A stretch of 64,000 bases of DNA from Spirosoma lacussanchae (GTDB lineage: Bacteria > Bacteroidota > Bacteroidia > Cytophagales > Spirosomataceae), in contig NZ_SWJG01000013.1 of NCBI RefSeq assembly GCF_005870035.1, positions 33,323 to 97,322 on the forward strand, read 5' to 3'. Numbering within the stretch: the stretch's first letter is position 1; each line of letters starts with the position of its first letter. The translations under genes were made by a program, and so were the position numbers. The notes under the pieces are model-generated. The model ran no database searches, was not told the origin of the DNA, and saw only the letters and a list, made by a program, of their open reading frames with translations. Shown here in pieces: positions 35,455 to 43,290 of the stretch.

Positions 35455-36479
35455 GCCGACTCTTGTACGGGACTTTCGTTGTCCTGGTCTTATTGCTCAG
35501 CATGAGCGCGCAGGCGAAACCGGCCAGCCCCGCCGACTCGCTGGTGATCCGATTTGCGAACCGGACCCGGATGGTTATCTATGCGCCCGATAAAGCCGGT
35601 ATTCAGGCCCTGTCAAATTATGATCTAAACAAGATTGTCCGGGAAATGAGCATGCAGCTCGATTCGGTTCCCGGTGGGCCGGCTGCTATCAAACGTGATG
35701 GTGATCAGTACCTGAAGGATACGGTGCTGGTGGTTACTAAAACAAAAGACGGGGTCAGAATTGTAGTGGGTGATACCGACGGAGCCAAGGCCGACTCGAC
35801 CCAAAAAAAATCAGAGAGTGACCGGACCGATCGGGATTACAAGGAGACCCGCCGGCGCAATCGGGGCGACTTCGGACGCCTGAATTTTGGTGGTAGCATC
35901 GGGCTTAACAATTACATTGTACAGAGCGATGTTCCGGCTTATCCGGAAGATAGTTATGACCTGAGACCCATCGGATCCCGTTATTTTGCTTTGTCGGTTA
36001 GCTCAACACCTACCCTGATCCGGGGCAAGCGGGCGTCGCTGAAGCTGTACTACGGCCTGGAACTGGCCTGGAATAACTTCATGTTTGAAGGTAACAACTA
36101 TGCGGAGAAAACAACTACCGGTGTTGCCTTTCCCGATGCCCAGCGCGACCTGCGAAAAAGCAAACTGACCGTATGTACCATCGGTATACCGGTCGTTCCG
36201 AGGCTCACCTTCTACGACAGTCGTAATCGTCGGGCAGGTCATATCGGAATCGGGATGTATGGAAATTACCGGCTCGACAGCTACCGCAAGATCAAAGAGG
36301 CCGACGGGAGTAGAGATCGGCGTCACTCGAACTTCAATCTGTCAGACTTCCGCTATGGAGTCATGACGCAACTGGGCATACGGAACACCGAATTTTTCGT
36401 AAAATATGACCTGAGCCCCTTATTTGAAGAAGGCCTTGGTCCCGATCTGAGAGCCATCAGCTTTGGAATAAGCTTCTGA
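35451..36479 (+). CDS. Outer-membrane beta-barrel-like exported protein
   Basis: A 342-residue protein with a signal peptide (MSRLLYGTFVVLVLLLSMSAQA). From about residue 145 the alternating pattern and end at F (LRAISFGISF) suit an outer membrane beta-barrel of eight or more strands; the segment before it (about 95-145) is charged and soluble. It starts with a 4-base overlap (ATGA) to the anti-sigma gene, so the three genes form one operon. The anti-sigma tail and the barrel may form an envelope-stress sensor; this is inference. Confidence 0.7.
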   Translation: MSRLLYGTFVVLVLLLSMSAQAKPASPADSLVIRFANRTRMVIYAPDKAGIQALSNYDLNKIVREMSMQLDSVPGGPAAIKRDGDQYLKDTVLVVTKTKDGVRIVVGDTDGAKADSTQKKSESDRTDRDYKETRRRNRGDFGRLNFGGSIGLNNYIVQSDVPAYPEDSYDLRPIGSRYFALSVSSTPTLIRGKRASLKLYYGLELAWNNFMFEGNNYAEKTTTGVAFPDAQRDLRKSKLTVCTIGIPVVPRLTFYDSRNRRAGHIGIGMYGNYRLDSYRKIKEADGSRDRRHSNFNLSDFRYGVMTQLGIRNTEFFVKYDLSPLFEEGLGPDLRAISFGISF

Positions 36480-36482
36480 TTG

Positions 36483-37304
36483 ATGCGTAACGTCATTTCA
36501 ATTATCGGTTGTGGCTGGCTCGGCGCCCCCTTGGCCGATCAGCTCCTGGCCGAAGGATACCAGGTTCTGGGCAGTACAACCTCTGATGAGAAAGTTGACA
36601 TACTCCGTCTGCGAGGCATCGATGCCTATAAACTGCAACTGGGTCCCGGGCCGGTCGGTAATCTGGAGGCCCTGCTGAATGTTGATACGGTTGTTATCAA
36701 TGTACCACCCAAGGCAGGCAAACTCGGCGACGATTTTCATCCGCAGCAGGTGGCTTATCTAACCGATGCAATCCGGTCGTCGAATGTAGCGCATGTCATT
36801 TACGTCAGCTCGACATCCGTGTACCCCGAACTGAGCCGCACCGTAGATGAAGCCGATGTAACAACCGAAGACCAGTCTGCCGCTCCCGCGCTGGTACGGG
36901 CCGAAAAACTGGTGCAGAACCTGCAACCTGGTTGTAAGGTAACCATCCTCCGGTTTGGGGGGCTGATGGGTTATGATCGAATACCCGGTAAATACGTAGC
37001 TGGCAAAACCGTTGATAGCGGGGCTGTACCGGTCAATTACCTGCACCGCGACGATGCCGTAGGTTTACTTACGGTTGTGATAAATCAGACCATTATAGGC
37101 GTTTTCAACGGCGTTGCACCTGAACACCCGACGCGTGAGGCTATCTACCGAAAGAGCTGCGCTGATTTTGGCTACGCGCTGCCAACCTTCGTTACCCCTC
37201 AAGAGCCCATCCCGTACAAGCTGATCGGTACGAGCAAACTGCATCAGCAGATACCGTATACATTCCGGTTTCCTGACCCGCTTCAGTTCCCCTACGGCGC
37301 GTAG
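36483..37304 (+). CDS. NAD-dependent epimerase-like oxidoreductase (YeeZ type)
   Basis: A 273-residue Rossmann protein. The nucleotide-binding motif is SIIGCGWLGAPLADQL, followed by NVPPKAGK and HVIYVSSTSVYPE. The arrangement matches the YeeZ-like subgroup of short-chain reductases/epimerases, which lacks the complete YxxxK catalytic pair. The track starts with TTG 36480, but the next codon is ATG, which I use. Its substrate is not known. It follows the barrel gene by 3 bases. Confidence 0.8.
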   Translation: MRNVISIIGCGWLGAPLADQLLAEGYQVLGSTTSDEKVDILRLRGIDAYKLQLGPGPVGNLEALLNVDTVVINVPPKAGKLGDDFHPQQVAYLTDAIRSSNVAHVIYVSSTSVYPELSRTVDEADVTTEDQSAAPALVRAEKLVQNLQPGCKVTILRFGGLMGYDRIPGKYVAGKTVDSGAVPVNYLHRDDAVGLLTVVINQTIIGVFNGVAPEHPTREAIYRKSCADFGYALPTFVTPQEPIPYKLIGTSKLHQQIPYTFRFPDPLQFPYGA

Positions 37305-37318
37305 AATAACGTCGCCCG

Positions 37319-38464
37319 TTATGACCGCAGTAGCTGCCGCATCCGGCTCACGAAGAACCCACCTGAAGACGTAGGCCTCGATGCAATGGCTCGGTTCAGG
37401 GCAGCCAGGAAGAGGAAATAGCCCTGGCCATACCAGGCTCTGAACCGCTCGCTAACCTGCGGATCATGCTGAGGCAGATAGGCGAGCAGAGTATCCAGGT
37501 CAAAGCGGTCAGCGGCTACGCCTACACCAGCCCGTTGCCCGTCGAGGGCGTTACCGGCCTGCTCAAAATGGTTGGGCTGAGGAATCATCAGCGCGGGCTT
37601 ACCGAGGTAGGCGGCTTCGCAAACAGACTCGAAGCCAGCCGTGGTGACAATGGCTTTACAACGGGCCATGTAATCCAGGAAGCGCTGGCCATCAATAGCG
37701 TGATAGGTCAGCGTCTCATCAACAGCCTGATCCGCTTCCTGAATACCGCTATGAAAGCCATGCATCGAAATAGTCGGGTTTTTCTGGTGCGCTTTCTCCA
37801 GCTCGCTACGCAGGCCAGGCTGGGTGACGTAGGCCAGCAGGAAATCGCCGGCAACGGGCTTCAGTTCGGTAACTTCGCGCCGGAGCAAAGGAGGAACAAC
37901 ACGCACGCGCCGTTCGGGGGCATCGGCCTGCTTGTCGAACGATAAGGCTAACAGCTCCTGAGCGCCAAGGCACGTGAGTCGGGTATTAAGCTTGAACGCC
38001 TGTTCGTATAACCACTGGTGTCGGGGCCGCTGAAAGTTAGGGTGGAACGCCAGGTATTGATGGGCTATACAAACCATAGGGGCCGATGGTTTCATCAACG
38101 CATAGGTGAGGCCGCCCAGCATCTCGTAAAAATTGACGACTACATCGGGCCGCAGCGTCTCGATTGCTTTCCGTACCTGTTTCAGACTGCGCCAGAAGGG
38201 CCTGATAGATCGGATGGCCCGCAGGGTTGTTTTAGTTGGCTCCAGCGCGTTGGTACCTGCGTTGTAAACCAGACCCGGGCTAAAGACGGGGGTTATGGGA
38301 GCCGCGAAAGCCGAGCTGAAAAAATCAGGAACGCTCCGGTTTTCTGTCACGCCAACTAAGGCACCCACTACCTCATGCCCGGCCGTTTTAAGTATCTGCG
38401 CCAGAGATAATGCCTGTGTCAGATGCCCACGACCTTCACCCTGGACTAGAAAAAGAACTCGCAT
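37319..38464 (-). CDS. Glycosyltransferase, GT28/MurG-like fold
   Basis: A 381-residue GT-B protein with the start MRVLFLVQGEGRGHLTQALSLAQIL and the C-terminal donor-binding signature (AIVTTAGFESVCEAAYLGKPALMIPQPNHFEQAGNA), in which Glu and Gln/Asn bind the nucleotide sugar, as in the MurG/GT28 and GT1 families. It is cytoplasmic or membrane-bound and would transfer a sugar to a lipid or small acceptor. Transcribed in line with the LpxH-like gene, 58 bp after it, suggesting a role in envelope lipid or glycan synthesis. Confidence 0.83.
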   Translation of the reverse strand: MRVLFLVQGEGRGHLTQALSLAQILKTAGHEVVGALVGVTENRSVPDFFSSAFAAPITPVFSPGLVYNAGTNALEPTKTTLRAIRSIRPFWRSLKQVRKAIETLRPDVVVNFYEMLGGLTYALMKPSAPMVCIAHQYLAFHPNFQRPRHQWLYEQAFKLNTRLTCLGAQELLALSFDKQADAPERRVRVVPPLLRREVTELKPVAGDFLLAYVTQPGLRSELEKAHQKNPTISMHGFHSGIQEADQAVDETLTYHAIDGQRFLDYMARCKAIVTTAGFESVCEAAYLGKPALMIPQPNHFEQAGNALDGQRAGVGVAADRFDLDTLLAYLPQHDPQVSERFRAWYGQGYFLFLAALNRAIASRPTSSGGFFVSRMRQLLRS

Positions 38465-38522
38465 ACTGGTTGGGGAGATGAGGCTTAACCAACATAAGAA
38501 GCCGGTTAGGCCGGGTTTATGG

Positions 38523-39350
38523 CTAGACAGCCGGTTCAGATAAGGCCGTCTGCGCTTTACGGGCGGCTTTTTTTGCTCTGGCTTCTTCGTCGTCCTCGTC
38601 AGATAGGTCAGATGTGTAGTAGAGCAGACTCCAGTTGCCGTCGTGGTCTTCGACCAGCGCGCTCAATGACTCAACCCAATCGCCCGAGTTCATATAGATG
38701 ATACCATCGAAATTATGAATGGCGGGTTGGTGAATATGGCCGCAAATAATGCCGTCGCAGTTTCGGGCGCGAGCCAGCTCGGTCAGCTTCTGCTCATAAT
38801 CCGATATGTAGTTGACGGCCTGCTTGATTCGTCCTTTTATCTGCTGCGAGAGCGAATAATAGGGCAGACCACGCCAGGTACGGTATTGATTATAAAACTT
38901 GTTGACCCAAAGAAGGAATGTATAGCCGATGTCGCCCAGGTACGCCAGCCACTTCATCTGCGAGGTTATCGAATCAAAGACGTCGCCGTGGGTAACGTAA
39001 AATTTGCGGGTGCCCGAGCTGAGCGTATAATCTTTACGGATCGAGAAATTCTTGCCTACCTTCAGCGGCATGACCTGGTCCAGAAAGTCGTCGTGGTTAC
39101 CCCGTAGATAGACAACTTTGGTATCGTAGTGAACGATTTGCTTTAAAACCGTTTTAAAAAAGGCAGTATGTTTTTTCTTCCAGGTGCTGTACTGTTTCAG
39201 TTGCCAGCCATCAATGATGTCGCCGTTCAGAATCAATTTCTGGCAGGAGTAATTGCGCAGAAACTCGGTCGCTTCTTTGGCTTTCGACCCGGCGGTACCG
39301 AGATGAATATCAGAAAGCACAATGGTTCGGAACTGTGTACTTGATTTCAT
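38523..39350 (-). CDS. UDP-2,3-diacylglucosamine diphosphatase-like metallophosphoesterase
   Basis: A 275-residue calcineurin-like phosphoesterase with all metal-binding motifs: SDIHLG, NGDIIDGW, RGNHDDFLD, THGDVFD and CGHIHQPAIH. It resembles the LpxH group, which cleaves UDP-2,3-diacylglucosamine in lipid A synthesis. However, many Bacteroidota hold more than one LpxH-like gene, so it may act on another phosphoester. It is divergent from neuD-type gene at 39461; the C-terminal tail is charged. Confidence 0.8.
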   Translation of the reverse strand: MKSSTQFRTIVLSDIHLGTAGSKAKEATEFLRNYSCQKLILNGDIIDGWQLKQYSTWKKKHTAFFKTVLKQIVHYDTKVVYLRGNHDDFLDQVMPLKVGKNFSIRKDYTLSSGTRKFYVTHGDVFDSITSQMKWLAYLGDIGYTFLLWVNKFYNQYRTWRGLPYYSLSQQIKGRIKQAVNYISDYEQKLTELARARNCDGIICGHIHQPAIHNFDGIIYMNSGDWVESLSALVEDHDGNWSLLYYTSDLSDEDDEEARAKKAARKAQTALSEPAV

Positions 39351-39394
39351 GGACGAAGCTACCGTTCATACATGAAGTAGTATTTACCACATTG

Positions 39395-39409
39395 TTACCA
39401 AATTGGTAA
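39395..39409. promoter_or_regulatory. Candidate operator palindrome in the divergent region 39351-39460
   Basis: TTACCAA-A-TTGGTAA is a perfect 7-base-arm palindrome. Two more half sites (TTTACCA at about 39383 and TGGTAA at about 39429) lie nearby, between the LpxH-like gene and the NeuD-type gene. Confidence 0.4.
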
Positions 39410-39460
39410 ATATATAGCCATTAACAGATGGTAATTCACATTGACTTAATAAGATAATTA

Positions 39461-40093
39461 ATGGAAAACCCCGTATTGATTTTTGGGGCAGGCAGCCTGG
39501 GACTGACTGTGTTAGACCTGTTTCAGCGTAATACCGTTGTTGTATACGGCCTGCTGGATGACAATAAAGACCTGCACGGAAAAGAGTTTGGCGACGTTTC
39601 AGTGCTGGGCGAAACGGACGACGATGGGTATCTGAAGCTGATTGGGCAAAAATGCGAAGCGTTCGTTGCGATCGGCGACAGCCGGGTGCGGAAGCGAATC
39701 GTGAAAATGCTGAACGAACGGCGGAGAGTACAGCCCGTCAACGCCATTCACGATACAGCGGTTGTGTCGGCGTTAGCTACGATAGGCCACGGTAACCTGA
39801 TTGCGGCCCGCGCCGTTGTGAACGCGTTTGCCGAAGTGGGTCAGCACTGCATCATTCAGTCGGGCGCTGTTATCGAAAGCCAGGCGAAGCTCGGCGATTA
39901 TGTGCAGGTAGGAACTGGCAGCATAATCAGCAGTGGGGCCATCATAGAAGAAGGTGCCTTTATTGGTGCCGGAGTTACGATTGTTGCCGGGGTAACAATC
40001 GGTAAAAACGCCCGTATCGGCGCCGGGTCGGTCGTGATCGAAAACATCGACGCCAACGCCACTGTATTCGGCAACCCAGCCCGCAAACTGTAG
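39461..40093 (+). CDS. NeuD/PglD family sugar O-acyltransferase
   Basis: A 210-residue protein with an N-terminal nucleotide-sugar-binding part (LIFGAGSLGLTVLDLF) and C-terminal left-handed beta-helix repeats (about 95-205; for example GHGNLIAARAVVNAFAEVGQHCIIQSGAVIESQAKLGDYVQVGTGSII). It is expected to transfer acetyl or another acyl group from CoA to a sugar amine or hydroxyl. The closing residues NATVFGNPARKL are typical. It lies in a small group of surface-glycan genes. Confidence 0.88.
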   Translation: MENPVLIFGAGSLGLTVLDLFQRNTVVVYGLLDDNKDLHGKEFGDVSVLGETDDDGYLKLIGQKCEAFVAIGDSRVRKRIVKMLNERRRVQPVNAIHDTAVVSALATIGHGNLIAARAVVNAFAEVGQHCIIQSGAVIESQAKLGDYVQVGTGSIISSGAIIEEGAFIGAGVTIVAGVTIGKNARIGAGSVVIENIDANATVFGNPARKL

Positions 40094-40172
40094 AGACGCG
40101 ATCGCCCCGGCGTCCCGGCCATCGGGTCTCCGGTGCGTCAGCCATAATAAACGTAGTCGAAATTATGACCAC

Positions 40173-40223
40173 ACAAGAACGGCCTGCGCGTCAACGATTC
40201 GTTGATACGCAGGCCGTTCTTGT
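40173..40223. terminator. Long hairpin between convergent genes (bidirectional terminator)
   Basis: Two 24-25 base arms pair over almost their full length with two mismatches around the centre ATT. It lies between the plus gene ending at 40093 and the minus gene ending at 40305, so it can stop transcription from both sides. Confidence 0.75.
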
Positions 40224-40247
40224 ATAAAACACTAAAAGTGCTGAGGT

Positions 40248-40306
40248 GTATGAGACGCGAGTGACTTTATTGCTGACGCGTATGAGACGCGAGTGGTCGC
40301 GTCTCT
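40248..40306. repeat. Direct repeats of GTATGAGACGCGAGTG and an inverted copy
   Basis: Copies lie at 40248-40263 and 40280-40295, with the core GAGACGCGA again at 40094-40102 and reversed (TCGCGTCTC) at 40297-40305. Short, non-coding, and adjacent to the end of the fucose-synthase gene. Confidence 0.6.
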
Positions 40307-41246
40307 ACTCGACATACATGACCTCGTTGGTCAGGAAATCCTGATAGGTTTTCTCGAGGCCGTCTTTCAGTTCGGTGGCGTGTTTCCAGCCGAACGAGTG
40401 CAGCCGGGAAACGTCCATCAGCTTGCGGGGCGTACCATCGGGCTTGTCGGTGTTCCAGCGGAGTTCGCCTTCGAAGCCAACGATCTCTTTGATCAGTTCG
40501 GCCACTTCCCGGATCGTAACGTCTTCGCCAGTTCCGATGTTGACAAACAACTCATCGTCGTAATTCTCCATCAGGAAGAAACAGGCATCGGCCAGATCGT
40601 CGGCGTGCAGAAATTCGCGCCGGGGTGAGCCGGTTCCCCATACTTCTACGGTAGGCAGGTTATTTACCTTGGCTTCGTGAAATTTGCGGATCAGCGCCGG
40701 CAGTACGTGCGAGCCGTTCAGGTCGTAATTGTCGTTCGGGCCGTAGAGGTTGGTAGGCATGGCTGAGATAAAATTGCAGCCATACTGACTCCGATACGCT
40801 TCGCACAACTTGATACCCGTAATCTTGGCGATAGCGTACGGCTCGTTGGTTGGTTCAAGATACCCGCTGAGCAGGTACTCTTCCTTGAGCGGCTGTGGGG
40901 CCAGCTTCGGATAAATACACGATGAGCCCAGGAACAGCAGCTTCTTTACCCCCGTTTTATAGGCGCTGTGAATGATGTTCGACTCGATCATCAGGTTATC
41001 GTACAGAAATTCGGCACGATAGGTGTTGTTAGCCAGAATACCGCCAACTTTGGCAGCAGCCAGGAATACGTAATCAGGGCGTTCATCCGCAAAAAAATCG
41101 GCGACGGCCGCCTGATTTCGCAGGTCCAGTTCGGACGAAGTACGGGTAATGATTTGGGAGTAGCCTTCGGCCTGAAGCTTCCGGACAAGGGCCGAACCGA
41201 CCATGCCCCGGTGTCCGGCCACGTAAATGCGAGCCTGTTTTTCCAC
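40305..41246 (-). CDS. fcl: GDP-L-fucose synthase
   Basis: A 313-residue short-chain reductase that converts GDP-4-keto-6-deoxymannose to GDP-L-fucose with NADPH. The start is GTG 41246. Motifs: GHRGMVGSALVRKL (cofactor), SSCIYPKLAPQPLKEEYLL with the catalytic Ser, YAIAKITGIKLCEAYRSQYG with YxxxK, and the substrate-binding stretch NLYGPNDNYDLNGSHVLPALIRKFH. GDP-mannose dehydratase (gmd) is not in the window. The product feeds surface glycans. Confidence 0.95.
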   Translation of the reverse strand: MEKQARIYVAGHRGMVGSALVRKLQAEGYSQIITRTSSELDLRNQAAVADFFADERPDYVFLAAAKVGGILANNTYRAEFLYDNLMIESNIIHSAYKTGVKKLLFLGSSCIYPKLAPQPLKEEYLLSGYLEPTNEPYAIAKITGIKLCEAYRSQYGCNFISAMPTNLYGPNDNYDLNGSHVLPALIRKFHEAKVNNLPTVEVWGTGSPRREFLHADDLADACFFLMENYDDELFVNIGTGEDVTIREVAELIKEIVGFEGELRWNTDKPDGTPRKLMDVSRLHSFGWKHATELKDGLEKTYQDFLTNEVMYVE

Positions 41247-41388
41247 GACGGTTGATTATGAATGAAATACCGGACCATCCGGCTGAGTATATACAAAATA
41301 GTAAGACCTAACAGAGCGTTTTGTAAAGACCAGCGCCTGCTTTTACACAAAGCTAACAAACATCGTTTATCAATCGTTTGCCAGACCT

Positions 41389-42408
41389 ATGTTCGCCAAA
41401 AATTTCAAATATTATTATATAATAAGTTTACTGAATATAATAATTGTAAATAAATCGCTGGCACAAACAACCGCGCCAGCCTCGCTGACAACTGCTTCTA
41501 AGCCAGTCCTTGAGCCGTCGGGGGCCGCTCCGTCGCCTTTTTCCTCATTTTCGTCGGTATCATCGACCATGACAACGCTGGGCGTCCCCACCACTTCTTC
41601 GTTGAAAGAACAGAAAGATGCTTACCTGTCAACAATTATCCCGGCCGATCTGGGTCTCAAGGTGAAACAGCTCAAGAAATTGAAGGCTGACCGGAAAAGC
41701 AAGAAAAAACTATTAAAGACCGAATACGAGGGTCTTTCGATCGTGAAGGCCTATACGAAGATGGGAAGTGGCGATCGAACCATTGTAGAAGAGTTTTCAA
41801 TTCTGCGCAGTAACGACGCAGCCAGGCCACTACCCTATGTCCGCGATGTCTACCGCTATTATCAGCGAAGCGCCCGGGTATCGAGTTCCATCATCCGCGA
41901 CGAAGGCACGGGACTGCTTCTGCACGGACCCTATAAACGATACCAGAATGGCGAACTGGTCGAGGAAGGATTCTACTATGCCGGCATGAGAGACGGCCGC
42001 TGGGAAAAATACGACAGCAAATTCATGCTGGTCGATAAAACCTACTGGCATCGAGGTGTGCCAGCCGACTCAAAATTGACCTATTACGACTCGACCCATC
42101 AGAAAATCAAAGAAATCGTACCGGTCGAGTACGGTAAAATTACCGGCACCTACATGGCCTTCCACGAAAACGGCGCTCTGGCCGAAGAGGGTAAATACGA
42201 CAATGGCGTAAAAATAGGCCGCTGGACAGAATTCTATCCCAGTACGCCGGGCGGTCGCCGAATGCGCCGGAAGATCGTTCAGCACGGTAGCAGCCAGTGG
42301 GATGCCGACTTTGAGCCGATCGTACTGACGGAGTGGGACGAGAAAGGGAAAGTGACCTTCGAGCGGGCCAAAGAAAAAACGATTCAGGAAGACGAAACCG
42401 AAAACTAA
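41389..42408 (+). CDS. Exported MORN-like repeat protein (YwqK-type)
   Basis: A 339-residue protein. N-terminal signal sequence (about 1-26, ending SLAQ), then a Pro/Ser/Thr-rich linker, a charged region, and from about residue 190 MORN-like repeats such as GPYKRYQNGELVEEGFYYAGMRDGRWEKYDSK and GTYMAFHENGALAEEGKYDNGVKIGRWTEF. These repeats resemble the toxin-antitoxin family antitoxin YwqK. The presence of a signal peptide and no toxin gene nearby argue for an envelope protein rather than an antitoxin. Convergent to the TPR gene. Confidence 0.75.
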   Translation: MFAKNFKYYYIISLLNIIIVNKSLAQTTAPASLTTASKPVLEPSGAAPSPFSSFSSVSSTMTTLGVPTTSSLKEQKDAYLSTIIPADLGLKVKQLKKLKADRKSKKKLLKTEYEGLSIVKAYTKMGSGDRTIVEEFSILRSNDAARPLPYVRDVYRYYQRSARVSSSIIRDEGTGLLLHGPYKRYQNGELVEEGFYYAGMRDGRWEKYDSKFMLVDKTYWHRGVPADSKLTYYDSTHQKIKEIVPVEYGKITGTYMAFHENGALAEEGKYDNGVKIGRWTEFYPSTPGGRRMRRKIVQHGSSQWDADFEPIVLTEWDEKGKVTFERAKEKTIQEDETEN

Positions 42409-42416
42409 GCTGATAC

Positions 42417-43214
42417 CTACTTAAAAATGCCCTTCGGATCAGGATGTTTGGCCAGCAGATCGTTGAGGTAATTCAAATCCAGCTGCGAGAGGTCGAGGTT
42501 GCGGGCCTGGTGAAAATAATCCCAGGCTTTGGCATAATCTGATTTCAGGTAGCTAACCAGCGACAGTTTCTGAAAAGAAGTGGCATTGGCAGGGGTTAGT
42601 GCTACGGCCCGCTGCAGGGCGGTTTCGGCCTCGTCGAGCATCTCGGGAGAGGTATGTTCCTGGTGGTATTTAATCTGCACCGTGGCCAGGTCCGTCATCA
42701 GTACGGCATTGCTGTCGGCAACGCTGAGCCCTCGTTTCAGCATTCTGATCGCGTCAGGCAACTGATTTTTTTGGTAGCAGACAACCCCCAGGCCCCAGTA
42801 CGCATCGGCATTTTTGTCGTTCAGCAGCCAGGCCAGATTGAAGCGGTGAGCCGCGGTATCGAGTTGGCCATCGGCCACATAATCCCATCCCCGCGCGGCA
42901 AAAAAATCGCTGGCCTCCGGACGGCTGGCGAAATTCTGGTCGCAATCATTCAGAAAATGGACTTCTTGATCGATCTGCTCGGCTGTTTTAGGCCGTTCGC
43001 CAAAGAGCGGAAGCGTATTGGTTGCCCCGCCCGAAGTCTCTGTAGTAGCTTCGGTGGCATGAGCGCCCGTTTCCGTCTGCGTGGTTGCTGACGACTGCGA
43101 AACACCCGACGTACTGTTATTGCGGACTGATGTAATGAGCTGTTTGGGTTGAGCTGCCGAAATCAGGGGCAGAACAACGAGACTTAGCTGCATCAGATTC
43201 ATTCGAACACGCAT
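42417..43214 (-). CDS. Exported TPR-repeat protein
   Basis: I use ATG 43214 (265 residues), which gives a signal-like start (MRVRMNLMQLSLVVLPLISAAQ); GTG 43226 and ATG 43202 are alternatives. After a Ser/Thr-rich linker there are about four TPR units (about 120-250; for example ADAYWGLGVVCYQKNQLPDAIRMLKRGLSV). It likely mediates protein contacts in the periplasm or at the membrane. The function is unknown. It is transcribed in line with the helicase gene upstream. Confidence 0.8.
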   Translation of the reverse strand: MRVRMNLMQLSLVVLPLISAAQPKQLITSVRNNSTSGVSQSSATTQTETGAHATEATTETSGGATNTLPLFGERPKTAEQIDQEVHFLNDCDQNFASRPEASDFFAARGWDYVADGQLDTAAHRFNLAWLLNDKNADAYWGLGVVCYQKNQLPDAIRMLKRGLSVADSNAVLMTDLATVQIKYHQEHTSPEMLDEAETALQRAVALTPANATSFQKLSLVSYLKSDYAKAWDYFHQARNLDLSQLDLNYLNDLLAKHPDPKGIFK

Positions 43215-43290
43215 AACGGTCAGCACACCAGAGGAGTAGTATGTTCCGGTAGAACGAAGAAGGCAACCAAGTTAGTACATTTTTACGGAA

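Noticed and set aside
40248..40306. CRISPR array
   Set aside because: Only two 16-base direct repeats 32 bases apart, no regular spacers and no cas genes in the window.
41389..42408. Toxin-antitoxin system (YwqK-type antitoxin)
   Set aside because: The protein has a signal peptide and no toxin-like gene is adjacent; MORN-like repeats alone do not make an antitoxin.
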